The position numbers and the translations under genes are program-made. From Saprospiraceae bacterium (lineage in GTDB: Bacteria > Bacteroidota > Bacteroidia > Chitinophagales > Saprospiraceae): a stretch of DNA of 64,000 nucleotides. Below are positions 8,232-17,697 of the stretch, piece by piece. How positions within the stretch are numbered: the stretch's first letter is position 1; every line of letters starts with the position of its first letter. The stretch lies in assembly GCA_016719615.1 (NCBI GenBank), contig JADJYQ010000006.1, forward strand, positions 248,001 through 312,000. The letters run 5' to 3'. The notes under the pieces are model-generated. The model searched no databases. It was not told the origin of the DNA and saw only the letters and a list, made by a program, of their open reading frames with translations.

Positions 8232-9263
8232 ATGAAACTTTTTAATCTTTTTATTCAGGAATTAGCCATAGATCTGGGAACAGCCAATACTTTAATTATT
8301 CAGGATGGTAAAGTGGTCGTAGATGAGCCATCTATAGTCGCAGTTGATAAAAAAACTGGAGAAATCATCGCTGTTGGTAATAAAGCCATGCAAATGCATG
8401 AGAAGACCCATAAAAATATTGAAACTATAAGACCCCTGAAAGATGGTGTTATTGCTGATTTTCAGGCAGCAGAAGCCATGATTCAAGGTTTGATCAATAT
8501 GATCGGCAACAAACGGAGGTTTTTCACACATTTGCGAATGGTAATTTGTATTCCCTCCGGGATCACAGAAGTTGAAAAACGAGCTGTATTTGATTCTGCA
8601 GACCATGTAGACTCCAAAGAAACCTATCTCATTCATGAACCGATGGCAGCTGCTCTTGGCATAGGCCTGGATGTAGAGGAGCCTATTGGGAATATGGTCA
8701 TTGACATTGGAGGTGGAACAACCGAAATTGCCGTTATCGCTTTGTCAGGAATCGTCTGCGATCAATCTATTAGAGTGGCGGGTGATGAATTTACCAATGA
8801 TATCATCGATTATATGCGCCGCGAGCATAATATGTTGATTGGTGAAAGAACTGCAGAACAAATCAAGATCAACATAGGCTCGGCATTGAAAAAATTGGAC
8901 AATCCGCCTCAGCCTTATCCTATCAATGGACGTGACCTGATGACAGGCATTCCGAGACAAATTTTGGTTCGATATGAAGAAACCGCAGAGGCTTTGGATA
9001 AATCGATTATGAAAATTGAAGAGGCTGTTTTAAAGGCTCTTGAATTGACACCACCGGAGTTATCATCCGATATATACAGGACTGGTTTGTATTTGACCGG
9101 GGGCGGGGCTTTATTGAAAGGACTTGATAAAAGGCTTTCCCTAAAAACCAAATTGCCCGTGATCGTTGCCGAAGATCCTTTACGTGCGGTTGTTAGAGGA
9201 ACAGGATTGGCTTTAAAAAATACCGATCGATATTCTTTTTTAATTGATCGGAAAAGTATCTAA
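8232..9263 (+). CDS. mreB: Rod shape-determining protein MreB
   Basis: A 343-residue bacterial actin that forms membrane-bound filaments and guides the elongation peptidoglycan machinery. Actin-fold ATP motifs are visible: phosphate 1 AIDLGTANT (about residues 12-20), connect and phosphate 2 NMVIDIGGGTTEIAVIALS (about 157-175) and the adenosine motif LTGGGALLKGLD (about 290). The amphipathic N-terminus MKLFNLFIQE would serve for membrane binding. It is the first gene of a run mreB-mreC-mreD-mrdA-folA with short gaps or overlaps. Confidence 0.98.
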   Translation: MKLFNLFIQELAIDLGTANTLIIQDGKVVVDEPSIVAVDKKTGEIIAVGNKAMQMHEKTHKNIETIRPLKDGVIADFQAAEAMIQGLINMIGNKRRFFTHLRMVICIPSGITEVEKRAVFDSADHVDSKETYLIHEPMAAALGIGLDVEEPIGNMVIDIGGGTTEIAVIALSGIVCDQSIRVAGDEFTNDIIDYMRREHNMLIGERTAEQIKINIGSALKKLDNPPQPYPINGRDLMTGIPRQILVRYEETAEALDKSIMKIEEAVLKALELTPPELSSDIYRTGLYLTGGGALLKGLDKRLSLKTKLPVIVAEDPLRAVVRGTGLALKNTDRYSFLIDRKSI

Positions 9264-9319
9264 TTTTAATTGACCTCATCAAATTAAAATGGGGCAAATT
9301 AATTTAATACAATGAACTA

Positions 9320-10156
9320 ATGTGGAAGTTTACCCGAGTCATTGTTCAGCATGGAAGTTTGGTCTTATTTGTACTCTTACAGAGTTTAAGCCTCCTTTGG
9401 GTCGTTAAGCACAATCAGGCCCAGCGCAAAATTTATTTACATTCCTATCAGTTGTTAGCTACTTCTATACAATCAAAGATCAATGCATCTTTGAATTATT
9501 TTTCATTAAAAAGCCGTTACGACAGTTTAGCTCAAGCACATGCTGTTTTATTAGAAAAAAATTTTAATGCCACATCCAACCCATCTTATGTTTACGATTC
9601 ATTAAAGATAAAAGAATGGTCGGATGCTTCTTACAAAATCATTCCTGCTCGGGTCATCAATAATTCTTTGGATCGGCGAAACAATATGATTACCTTAGAT
9701 AAAGGTGGAAAACACGGAATTACGCCAGGAATGGGCGTCATAACATCAAAAGGAATAGTTGGAATAGTAACGGATACGAGTAAACATTACAGTTTAGTGC
9801 TCTCAGTTCTACATGAAGGGACCAGCATCAGTGCGCGCTTAAGGCGCTGTGGCTTTTTCGGACCCCTGGTTTGGGAAGGCCGTGATCCTGCCTCCATGAG
9901 CTTGCAAGCTATTCAAAAATATGCCGATGTGCGTTTGGGTGATACGGTAGTAACGAGTGGATATTCTGTTGTCTTTCCAAAAAATCTATTGATAGGAACT
10001 GTTTCATTATATCGAATTGATCAAGGTTCTTTCACTTATGAAATAGATGTAAAACTCAGCCAATCGATGACAAATATTGATCAGGTTTACATTATAGCGA
10101 ATGAAAACAAAATTGAAAAATTGGAACTTGAAAAAAAAATGAGTCGGTATGAGTAA
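9320..10156 (+). CDS. mreC: Rod shape-determining protein MreC
   Basis: A 278-residue, single-pass inner-membrane protein whose periplasmic part links MreB filaments to PBP2. A membrane segment lies at about residues 10-30, followed by a helical, probably coiled-coil region (about 40-75) and the two beta domains typical of the family (RVINNSLDRRNNMITLDKG, then GMGVITSKGIVGIV). The length fits Bacteroidota MreC. The stop overlaps the mreD start by eight bases, which suggests coupled translation. Confidence 0.95.
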   Translation: MWKFTRVIVQHGSLVLFVLLQSLSLLWVVKHNQAQRKIYLHSYQLLATSIQSKINASLNYFSLKSRYDSLAQAHAVLLEKNFNATSNPSYVYDSLKIKEWSDASYKIIPARVINNSLDRRNNMITLDKGGKHGITPGMGVITSKGIVGIVTDTSKHYSLVLSVLHEGTSISARLRRCGFFGPLVWEGRDPASMSLQAIQKYADVRLGDTVVTSGYSVVFPKNLLIGTVSLYRIDQGSFTYEIDVKLSQSMTNIDQVYIIANENKIEKLELEKKMSRYE

Positions 10157-10670
10157 CACTTGGATAAACCATACCGTAAAAATAATCTTGTATGTGCTTT
10201 TGCAGGTATTGGTTCTAAAAGAGGTAAATCTTGGTGAAAACAATCAGAATCTGATTTTTATTATCGTTTATCCGGTTGTATTATTAACGCTCCCTCTTAA
10301 AATTCCACAGTTTTTTATCCTATTGATTGCATTTATAGTAGGCATAAGTGTTGATATGTTTTATCTCTCTCCTGGTGTACATTCAGGTGCTTGCTTGTGG
10401 ATGATGGTATTTCGTCCTTTGGTTTTAAGATTGTTTGAGCCTAAAAATGGCTATCCATTGGATTCTGAACCAACGATCAATGAAATGGGTGTGCTTTGGT
10501 TTGCACAATATGCTGGCGTTTTATTGTTCGCCTTTTTTCTTTCGTTTTTTATCCTACAAGTTTTTACTTTTGTTTATGTCGGTGAAATTCTTTTGAAAAC
10601 CCTCTTGAGTTATTTTGTTTCCGGTATTGTTATATTTTTATTACAGTTGTTTTTTAGTTTTAGATCTTAA
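10149..10670 (+). CDS. mreD: Rod shape-determining protein MreD
   Basis: A 173-residue integral membrane protein with about five hydrophobic segments. The sequence itself is weakly conserved in this family, but the size, topology and position directly between mreC and mrdA identify it. It is thought to stabilise the Mre-PBP2-RodA complex in the inner membrane. Confidence 0.9.
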   Translation: MSNTWINHTVKIILYVLLQVLVLKEVNLGENNQNLIFIIVYPVVLLTLPLKIPQFFILLIAFIVGISVDMFYLSPGVHSGACLWMMVFRPLVLRLFEPKNGYPLDSEPTINEMGVLWFAQYAGVLLFAFFLSFFILQVFTFVYVGEILLKTLLSYFVSGIVIFLLQLFFSFRS

Positions 10671-10677
10671 CATCCGT

Positions 10678-12528
10678 ATGCTCCAAGAAAAAAAATATGT
10701 CCGGTATCAACTTATAAAGGGTATTCTGTTGTTATTCATTGCAATCCTCATCATTACTCTTGCAAAAATCCAGCTGTTTAATCCACATTATTCTTCCAAA
10801 GCCAGTTCGATTACGTTGAATCAAAATTTAATTTATCCTTCCCGGGGTTTGTTATATGACAGAAAAGGAAAAATTTTGGTTATCAACTATCCAACATATG
10901 ATCTCTATGCAAACTATAAAAGTATTGCACCGGATATGGATACCGCTTTATTTTGCAGTTTGTTGAAAATTGATAAAGATCGTTTTATTTCAGGATTAAA
11001 TAAAGATTGGAAATCCGGCAAATACAGTAAATCCGTACCTTTTATTTTTATTAAAAGTATTCCCCCGGAAATCTTTTTACCATTTAAAGAGAATTTATTC
11101 AGATTTCCCGGATTTACGAGTGAATTGCGATCCATACGCGGATATCCGGAACCACATGGTGCGAATTTTTTGGGTTATATCAGCGAAGTGACTCAGGATG
11201 ATATTGAAGAATCGGATGGATTATATCGGCCTGGAGATTATATCGGTTGTGCCGGCCTGGAAAAATATTATGAAAACGACATCCGAGGAATTAATGGCGT
11301 TGAATTTATTTTAAAAGATAATCTTGGAAGAGAAGTTGGTAGTTATGAAAATGGTAAATTAAACAGAAAAGCAATTTCAGGGAAAGACATCCAGTTAAGT
11401 ATTGATCTCGAGCTGCAACGATATGGTGATAGTTTGATGCAACACAAAGTCGGCGGAATTGTCGCTATTGAACCTTCAACAGGTGAAATATTATGCCAGA
11501 TCACCGCCCCAACTTTCGATCCTAACCTGATGTCTGTTCACAATAACCGTGGATTGGCTTATTCGTATTTACTGCGGGATTCTTTAAAACCCTTATTTGA
11601 TAGATCAGCAAATGCAAAATATCCACCGGGCTCCATTTTTAAACCAATACTCTCTTTGATTGCCATGCAGGAAGGTGTTTTAAATGAAAATACTTCGCAT
11701 CCTTGTTCTGGTGCATATTATTATAGAAATGTAAGTTATGGTTGCCATATCCATCCGTCACCATATAATTTACAAATTGCCTTACAGCACTCTTGCAACG
11801 CTTACTTTATTCAGGCATTCAGGGATTTGATAGAAATCAAGGGATTCACTAAACCACAATATGGTCTTGATTTATTGGGCAAGTATCTAAGCGCTTTTGG
11901 ACTAGGTCGCCCGCTTTACAGTGATGTTGCTACTGAAAGCAACGGTAGCATACCTACTTCAGAATATTATACACGCCTTTATAAAACGGATCAATGGAGA
12001 TCTACCTATTTTGTATCCGTTGGTATTGGGCAGGGTGAGCTTGAGTTAACAACTTTACAAATGGCCAATCTCGCTGTCATTATTGCAAATAAGGGATTTT
12101 ATTATACACCTCATTTGATCAAAAGTTTTGACAGTGGAAATTATTTAATACCTGAAAAATTCCGGCAGCAAAATAAAGTGCCTGTTGATGAAAAACATTT
12201 TAAGCCCATCATCAACGGAATGGAAATGGCTGTTCGATCTGGAACTGCTTTTAAAGCATATTTTCCGGATATCAATATATGTGGAAAAACGGGAACTTCC
12301 CAGAATCCTCATGGCGAAGACCATTCTGTCTTCTTTGCTTTTGCACCTAAAGAAAATCCAAAAATTGCGATCGCCGTATATGTGGAAAATGCCGGTTGGG
12401 GCGGGGAAGTGGCAGCTCCAATGGCCAGTCTGATGATCGAAAAATATTTGAATGGAGCCATTAAAAGAAGAGACTTACATGATCTAATGGTACGTAAAGA
12501 TTTGATCACTAAAAAGAAAAAAACATGA
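10678..12528 (+). CDS. mrdA: Penicillin-binding protein 2 (elongation transpeptidase)
   Basis: A 616-residue class B PBP that cross-links peptidoglycan during elongation. After a short cytoplasmic tail there is one membrane segment (about residues 12-30), a pedestal domain, and the transpeptidase domain with all three active-site motifs: SIFK (Ser319 to Lys322), SCN in LQHSCNAYF near residue 376, and KTG in CGKTGTSQNP near residue 528. I place the start at the ATG at 10678, which follows the mreD stop by seven bases; an in-frame ATG at 10615 would overlap mreD widely and add 21 residues before the expected N-terminus. The usual neighbour rodA is not next to it (see 36.5 kb). Confidence 0.96.
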   Translation: MLQEKKYVRYQLIKGILLLFIAILIITLAKIQLFNPHYSSKASSITLNQNLIYPSRGLLYDRKGKILVINYPTYDLYANYKSIAPDMDTALFCSLLKIDKDRFISGLNKDWKSGKYSKSVPFIFIKSIPPEIFLPFKENLFRFPGFTSELRSIRGYPEPHGANFLGYISEVTQDDIEESDGLYRPGDYIGCAGLEKYYENDIRGINGVEFILKDNLGREVGSYENGKLNRKAISGKDIQLSIDLELQRYGDSLMQHKVGGIVAIEPSTGEILCQITAPTFDPNLMSVHNNRGLAYSYLLRDSLKPLFDRSANAKYPPGSIFKPILSLIAMQEGVLNENTSHPCSGAYYYRNVSYGCHIHPSPYNLQIALQHSCNAYFIQAFRDLIEIKGFTKPQYGLDLLGKYLSAFGLGRPLYSDVATESNGSIPTSEYYTRLYKTDQWRSTYFVSVGIGQGELELTTLQMANLAVIIANKGFYYTPHLIKSFDSGNYLIPEKFRQQNKVPVDEKHFKPIINGMEMAVRSGTAFKAYFPDINICGKTGTSQNPHGEDHSVFFAFAPKENPKIAIAVYVENAGWGGEVAAPMASLMIEKYLNGAIKRRDLHDLMVRKDLITKKKKT

Positions 12529-13016
12529 TCATTTCTGCTATCGTTGCCATGAGCTCCAAAAGAATTATTGGCATTAACAACCAAATTCCCTGGTACTTGC
12601 CGGCAGATCTCAAGTTTTTTAAAAAAATGACTAGCGGTCATCACCTTTTAATGGGTAGAAAATGTTTTGAAAGTATTGGAATGCCTCTGCCTAATAGAAC
12701 TAATATTATTATCACAAGAGATCCCTATTACATTGTTTCTAATTGTATCATTGTCCATTCCATTGAAGAAGGAATTTTACTGGCCAAACAAAATGGAGAA
12801 AAAGAATTGTTCATTATTGGCGGAGGAGAGATCTACAATCAATCAAAGCACTATTGGAATAAATTGTATATCACTTTTGTCGATTACAATGGGGAAGGTG
12901 ATACCTACTTTCCCGAAATTGAGCTCGAAAATTGGGAACTCCTTTCTCGTGAAGAGGGCACTATTGATTCAAAAAATTTAGTTAAACACCATTTCGACAT
13001 TTATAGAAAAAAATAG
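12525..13016 (+). CDS. folA: Dihydrofolate reductase
   Basis: A 163-residue cytoplasmic enzyme that reduces dihydrofolate to tetrahydrofolate with NADPH. Seen are the N-terminal IISAIVAMSSKRIIGINN, the substrate loop with IPWYLPADLKFFKKMT (about residues 21-36, including the catalytic acidic residue), the MGRKCFESIG cofactor motif, and IIGGGEIYNQ near residue 103. The length is standard. Its ATG overlaps the mrdA stop in an ATGA arrangement, so it occupies the place where rodA is found in many relatives. Confidence 0.96.
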   Translation: MIISAIVAMSSKRIIGINNQIPWYLPADLKFFKKMTSGHHLLMGRKCFESIGMPLPNRTNIIITRDPYYIVSNCIIVHSIEEGILLAKQNGEKELFIIGGGEIYNQSKHYWNKLYITFVDYNGEGDTYFPEIELENWELLSREEGTIDSKNLVKHHFDIYRKK

Positions 13017-13061
13017 TGCTTTCAGATCGTAAGGGTCATTTCCCTTCAAATCTGTAAGCCT

Positions 13062-14366
13062 ATGAAAGAAGACCTTATCCAGTATTTTTGGAATTCCAAA
13101 ACGCTTGCTCAGCAAGCACTTTTTACAACGACAGGTGAAAAACTTGTTATTCGTTCTCCGGGCCTGCTCAATGCCGATCAGGGACCTGATTTTCTCTTTG
13201 CACGTATTGAAATTGGTGGCGTTCTGTGGGTCGGGCATGTTGAAATTCATGTCCGCTCATCGGATTGGAATTTACATGGCCATGTAGAAGATCCACATTA
13301 CAACAACACCATATTGCACGTGGTTTGGGAATCTAATACAGAAATCCAACTCCATGGAAGTCCACTGGCTTGTCTCGAAATCAAAGACTATTTACCTAGG
13401 GAGCTCTTCATGAAATACGAACAATTAATGTTATCTGAACTTCCAATCCCCTGCCACCATCAACTAACAAATGTTAGTGACTCTTTAAAAGCCATTTTTA
13501 TAGAACGGTTAATGATAGAACGCTTTGAAGTGAAAACCAAAAAAATTTTACAGGATTGGCAAAACCTGGGCTCTGATTGGGAAGCCTTACTTTTTCATAA
13601 AATAGCGACTTACTTAGTAGCCCCTGTGAATATGAACGCTATGGAAGCTTTATTATGTAGAGTCCCTTTTACATTACTCAATAAGTATAAACACGACCTA
13701 TTCATGTTGGAAGCTCTGTTATTGGGAACCGCTGGATTATTACAAGCTCCCGGAGAAGATCAATATGCCAAAGCTTTAAAAAAAGATTTTCAATTTCTTC
13801 AAAAAAAGCACTTGATTCATAGTTTGGATCCGGTCGAATGGAAATTTCTTCGGATGCGGCCTGCGCATTTTCCCTCGCTGCGTTTGGCACAGTTGGCTTC
13901 TATGCTTCATTCAAAAGAACTTTGGCTATCCTTTGTACTTGAAACTGATCAAATTAAGGATTTAATTCCGTTTTTTAAAATTGAGCCTTCATCATATTGG
14001 AAAATGCATTACCATTTTGGGAAAACCAGCGCGAAAACTTCTTCCAGAATTATCGGGGATTTCGCGCTAAATGTGGTTTTTATAAATGCGGTCTGTCCTG
14101 TGCTTTTTGCATACGGCTCCATACAATCAGAAGAGAAACATTGTCAAAAAGCATTGCGATTTTTAGAGACCTTAAAAGTTGAATCAAATCGCATAACACA
14201 TATGTGGAAAAATTATAACTTTGTACTCAGACATGCTGGCCACAGTCAGGCGGGTATACAACTTTATCAGTCTTATTGTGTTCATAAAAAATGTACCAGC
14301 TGCATGATCGGCAATGTCATTTTGAAATGTGGTGTACATTCAGATTCAAATCAGGCAAATTTTTAA
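13062..14366 (+). CDS. DUF2851 family protein
   Basis: A 434-residue protein of a Bacteroidota-wide family of unknown function. The recognisable part is the N-terminal region, with EDLIQYFWNSKTL, LNADQGPDFLFARIEIGG and WVGHVEIHVRSSDW, which resembles a nuclease-like beta sheet with conserved acidic and histidine residues. The C-terminal half is helical and ends in a Cys-rich motif (KKCTSCMIG). No signal peptide is seen, so it should be cytoplasmic. It follows folA by 45 bases on the same strand. One copy of the recurring palindrome lies inside its coding sequence at 13463-13478. Confidence 0.85.
   Translation: MKEDLIQYFWNSKTLAQQALFTTTGEKLVIRSPGLLNADQGPDFLFARIEIGGVLWVGHVEIHVRSSDWNLHGHVEDPHYNNTILHVVWESNTEIQLHGSPLACLEIKDYLPRELFMKYEQLMLSELPIPCHHQLTNVSDSLKAIFIERLMIERFEVKTKKILQDWQNLGSDWEALLFHKIATYLVAPVNMNAMEALLCRVPFTLLNKYKHDLFMLEALLLGTAGLLQAPGEDQYAKALKKDFQFLQKKHLIHSLDPVEWKFLRMRPAHFPSLRLAQLASMLHSKELWLSFVLETDQIKDLIPFFKIEPSSYWKMHYHFGKTSAKTSSRIIGDFALNVVFINAVCPVLFAYGSIQSEEKHCQKALRFLETLKVESNRITHMWKNYNFVLRHAGHSQAGIQLYQSYCVHKKCTSCMIGNVILKCGVHSDSNQANF
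13463..13478. repeat. Palindrome ACTAACAAATGTTAGT, copy 2
   Basis: Identical arms to the copy at 2153, with AA in the centre instead of TA. It lies in the DUF2851 gene and encodes part of QLTNVSD. As in copy 1, the reading frame turns the repeat into Leu-Thr-X-Val-Ser. Confidence 0.55.
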
Positions 14367-14385
14367 AACTTTAAATTTTTATTCT

Positions 14386-15051
14386 ATGAGATGCTCAATG
14401 TATCTGATTTTATTCTGTTTCGGTATTACTAAGTTGAATGCGCAATCTTCAAATTGGTTTGCTGGAATCCATGTTTCGAATCAAATAAGCTGGATTTTTA
14501 ACAGCTTTGATTCAGATGAAGGCGGTGAACTTGATTATGTTCTCACTTTACATCCCTCTTTTGGATTGGATTTGGGCTATCGATTAGATCCTCATTTTGC
14601 AATACAAACGGGTTTTATTTATTCAGCTCAGGGTCAAAAATACGAGACCGCCGGAAACGAAGATGCAGATTATAAAACAGATTTGACCTACCTTAAAATA
14701 CCCTTATTATTGGACTATCGCTCAAAACCCTTAGGCAAAATGGGTCTGGTTCTTCAAGGAGGATTTCAGTTAGCTTTGTTGTCAACTGCAGAAAGTTCAA
14801 GAGAAAATGTATTTGGTTATTACAGCTCCTTGTATAAAGACGTAAAAGATTTTTATGAATCTACAGCTGTTGATTTTGTCCTCGGATTGGGTGCAGAATA
14901 TAAATCCGGTTCTCATGTTTTCCGTTTGGTATTACGCGCTGATTATTCTTTAACGGATATTGAGCGCACTGAGAAAAAACCGGGTTTGCGTGGAGTTTCC
15001 AGTAATGCGACGGTGGCACTTCCTATGCTTTCTTATTTACATTCGTTTTAA
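14386..15051 (+). CDS. Outer-membrane beta-barrel protein (PorT-like)
   Basis: About 221 residues with a signal peptide (MRCSMYLILFCFGITKLNAQ, cleavage after NAQ) followed by alternating beta strands with the pattern of small barrels. Typical stretches are GLDLGYRLDPHFAIQTGFIYS, YLKIPLLLDYRS and VLGLGAEYKSG. The family name in databases is outer membrane beta-barrel or PorT-like; such proteins have no defined common function. The ATG at 14386 is preferred over one at 14329, because the latter would overlap DUF2851 and precede the signal peptide. It is followed after 11 bases by lpxK. Confidence 0.8.
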   Translation: MRCSMYLILFCFGITKLNAQSSNWFAGIHVSNQISWIFNSFDSDEGGELDYVLTLHPSFGLDLGYRLDPHFAIQTGFIYSAQGQKYETAGNEDADYKTDLTYLKIPLLLDYRSKPLGKMGLVLQGGFQLALLSTAESSRENVFGYYSSLYKDVKDFYESTAVDFVLGLGAEYKSGSHVFRLVLRADYSLTDIERTEKKPGLRGVSSNATVALPMLSYLHSF

Positions 15052-15062
15052 TTCATTTCAAT

Positions 15063-16118
15063 TTGTCTAAACTTCTTGCATTTTTATTTCTTCCTTTTTC
15101 ATTTTTATATGGACTTGGTGTAAGTATTTACCAGGTCTTATATTTTTCCGGCATTCTTAAAGCAGTGCGCTTTAGTTTTCCTGTAATCTGTATTGGAAAT
15201 CTTACCGTAGGCGGAACCGGAAAATCTCCACATGTAGAGTATTTCATCAGATTATTAAAAGATTTTCTTGAACTTGGAGTTCTTAGTCGTGGATACAAAA
15301 GAAAAACCAGTGGATTTCTGTGGGTGGACAAATCTCATGATGCATTACAGGTGGGCGACGAGCCTCAGCAAATCAAAAATAAATTTAGGGATGTGCCTGT
15401 AGCTGTCTCTGAAAGCCGTGCGCTTGGCATTCCTCGAATGATCCGGGAGATGCCCGATCTTCAATTGATTTTATTAGATGATGCATTTCAACATCTGGAA
15501 GTAAAATCATCTCTCAATATTTTACTTACCGAATATGCAAGGCCCTATTCGAGAGATTTCCTGCTTCCAAGTGGCCGTCTTAGAGAATGGCGATATGGAT
15601 CCAGCAGAGCACATGTTGTAATTGTCACCAAATGCCCTGAAAATCTAACAGAAGACGATTTTATTAGTTTTAGGAAAGAATTGAGATTGCACCCGCAACA
15701 AGCCTTGTTTTTTTCAAAAATTGAATATGGGGTGCCCTATGATATTTTTAATCCGGAAAAAATATTCAAATTGAATCCCGGTTTAGATATTACCTTGATT
15801 AGTGCCATAGCCCAATCCTCTTATCTTGAAGATTATCTAAACGATCGGGTGGCAAACGTAAACAGCATCAATTTTGAGGACCACCATTATTTTACAGAAA
15901 TGGAATTGCGTGGTCTGGTTGAAAAATATCAGAAGGTGTCCCATTCCAACAAAATGATCTTAACTACTGAAAAAGATGCTACCCGCTTAAAATTGTTTCA
16001 AACTTTTTTTCAAAAAAATCAATTTGATGTATACGCCATACCCATTGAAGTAAAGTTTTACAATCAGGAAAGTTTTGACCTTTATATCCGCAATTTTTTA
16101 TTAGAATATAAAGTTTAA
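15063..16118 (+). CDS. lpxK: Tetraacyldisaccharide 4'-kinase
   Basis: A 351-residue inner-membrane-associated kinase that phosphorylates the 4' position of the lipid A disaccharide. An N-terminal membrane segment (LLAFLFLPFSFLYGLG) is followed by the P-loop GGTGKSP (residues 50-56), the conserved LSRGYKR, DDAFQH (Asp pair of the active site) and the C-terminal TTEKDATRL. The length fits. The start is a TTG, which gives exactly the N-terminus expected for the family; no ATG is nearby. The last gene of this plus-strand run. Confidence 0.95.
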   Translation: MSKLLAFLFLPFSFLYGLGVSIYQVLYFSGILKAVRFSFPVICIGNLTVGGTGKSPHVEYFIRLLKDFLELGVLSRGYKRKTSGFLWVDKSHDALQVGDEPQQIKNKFRDVPVAVSESRALGIPRMIREMPDLQLILLDDAFQHLEVKSSLNILLTEYARPYSRDFLLPSGRLREWRYGSSRAHVVIVTKCPENLTEDDFISFRKELRLHPQQALFFSKIEYGVPYDIFNPEKIFKLNPGLDITLISAIAQSSYLEDYLNDRVANVNSINFEDHHYFTEMELRGLVEKYQKVSHSNKMILTTEKDATRLKLFQTFFQKNQFDVYAIPIEVKFYNQESFDLYIRNFLLEYKV

Positions 16119-16205
16119 GTCTTTGGCTTTTCTCTTGTGTTGAAAATAAAAACGCAGACATGATTCGAATTTCCTAAACATTCCAACGAAATTATTATCC
16201 TAAAC

Positions 16206-17653
16206 TTAATTCGGTACACATAATTTATTCGTGCTCAATTCACCGCTAGGGATTGGCCAAATATAATTCCTGGCATTGACAAGAACTTCAGGAGCTTTGC
16301 CAATACTGCCAGTTTTTGCCGGAAGCGGTAATAGGTTTCGTTGCAAATCCTGTAAACGCAATCCTTCTCCTACAAATTCGATTCGACGTTCCGTTAAAAT
16401 GGTCTGTACAATTTTTTCATTGGTATCTGTTTCGCTATCGGGAAATTGATAATTTGCATGTGCGCGATTGCGAACCGCCAACAATAAATTTTTTGCAGTG
16501 CTTAAATCTCCAAGATGTGCTGCAGCTTCCGCGTAATTCAACAATACTTCTGCATACCGCAATACAGGTACATAATCTCTGAAGGGGGCAGTTGTAATTT
16601 TGAACTTGGTTAAAATTTTATGCTTAGCAATATTGATGGCCGTCAATCCGGAACGAGCGTCTTCATTTGTGCTAAATGCCGTATGATACCCGATGCCTTC
16701 CTTTGCAAGGAAAATAATGGGCTGCGTGACATAATTGAAAGCCAACGCAAATTGTGCCGGAGGAGTTTCTGTAGTGGTATTCGCAAAAATGATTGAAAAA
16801 ATGGACTCTGAACCTGTATAAGCTCCACTATACAAATTTGAAAGTGAACTTTCTAAGTGATGACTTAAATTCCCGGCCTGATAAACAAATGGTGGAGTAA
16901 CTGGAACTATTTTTTGGGCTTCAGAAATAACTTTATTGTATTCCGCCATATTTAAATAAACCCTTGTTTTTAAAGCTATCGCTGTACTCTTGTGCGCTCT
17001 TGAGATGTTTAACAAACTGTTCGGATATGCAGTAGGTAAATCCGTCTCTGCTTCATCCAAATCCTTGATAATTTGCTTATAAACTTCCTCTACCGGGCTT
17101 CGAACTAAATCATTGTGTCCCGATGATGTTATGGGGCTCAGTCTTAATGGTACTCCTGGTGCTGATTTGTCTAGATTAAAAGGCTTTGCATAAGTTTGGA
17201 CCAAACTCACATAACACAAAGCCCTTACAAATTTCGCTTCAGCGATATATAATTTTGCCAGGCTATCAGAAACCACCGTTGAATTGCTGAGTTGGTTCAT
17301 TAAAATATTAGCGGCATTGATGGCTGTGTATGCTGCTGCCCAAACATTGTTGATGTATTCGCTGGTAGAAGCTACATTCTGATTCCATATAGCAGATCCT
17401 GTTGCTGCATTTCCATCGTTTTGCCCAAACTCATCAGCGCGTTGTTCATTAAAAACAATGTAGCGCCCACCGTAAAAATTCGGATTTTGCATCTGGCCGT
17501 ATAAATTATTTACCTGCGCCAAAATTTTGCAGGCGTGCTATACGCTTCCGCTTCTGGAATATTCGTTTTAGGCTCTGTTGATAAAAAATCTTTTTCGCAA
17601 GATGTCAAAACCAACAAACTTATAAATGACACCGTTTTATAAAAATAATTCAT
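16206..17653 (-). pseudogene. susD: SusD/RagB-family nutrient-binding lipoprotein, frameshifted
   Basis: SusD proteins sit on the cell surface, capture glycans or peptides and hand them to the SusC channel. From the ATG at 17653 the frame gives a signal peptide with lipobox LTSC and the mature start EKDFLSTEPKTNIPEAEAY, but it stops after about 45 residues. The rest of SusD continues in another frame from 17522 (AQVNNLYGQMQ to the C-terminal YIWPIPSGELSTN). One missing base in the run AAAATTTT at 17521-17528 explains the break: adding an A restores PAKILAQVNNLYG. The helical TPR-like core and C-terminal PIP motif are otherwise intact. Either a real lesion or an assembly error; the neighbouring susC has the same kind of break. 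Confidence 0.88.
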
Positions 17654-17677
17654 ACTTTTTAATTTAATGTTCACCAT

Positions 17678-17693
17678 ATTAACAATCGTTAGT
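17678..17693. repeat. Degenerate copy of the ACTAACA-N2-TGTTAGT palindrome
   Basis: ATTAACAATCGTTAGT differs from copy 2 at three of sixteen positions and keeps TAAC-N4-GTTA. It lies in the 44-base gap between susC and susD. Weak on its own. Confidence 0.25.
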
Positions 17694-17697
17694 TTTA

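Noticed and set aside
9264..9289. TTTTAATT/AATTAAAA inverted repeat between mreB and mreC as a terminator
   Set aside because: The stem is only A-T pairs and has no T tract; the genes are clearly one operon.
10615..10677. Upstream ATG extension of PBP2
   Set aside because: It would overlap mreD by 56 bases and add a hydrophobic segment before the normal N-terminus; ATG at 10678 fits the family.
17515..17535. Programmed -1 frameshifting at the susD break
   Set aside because: The run AAAATTTT is not a canonical slippery heptamer in the zero frame; a lost base is the simpler explanation.
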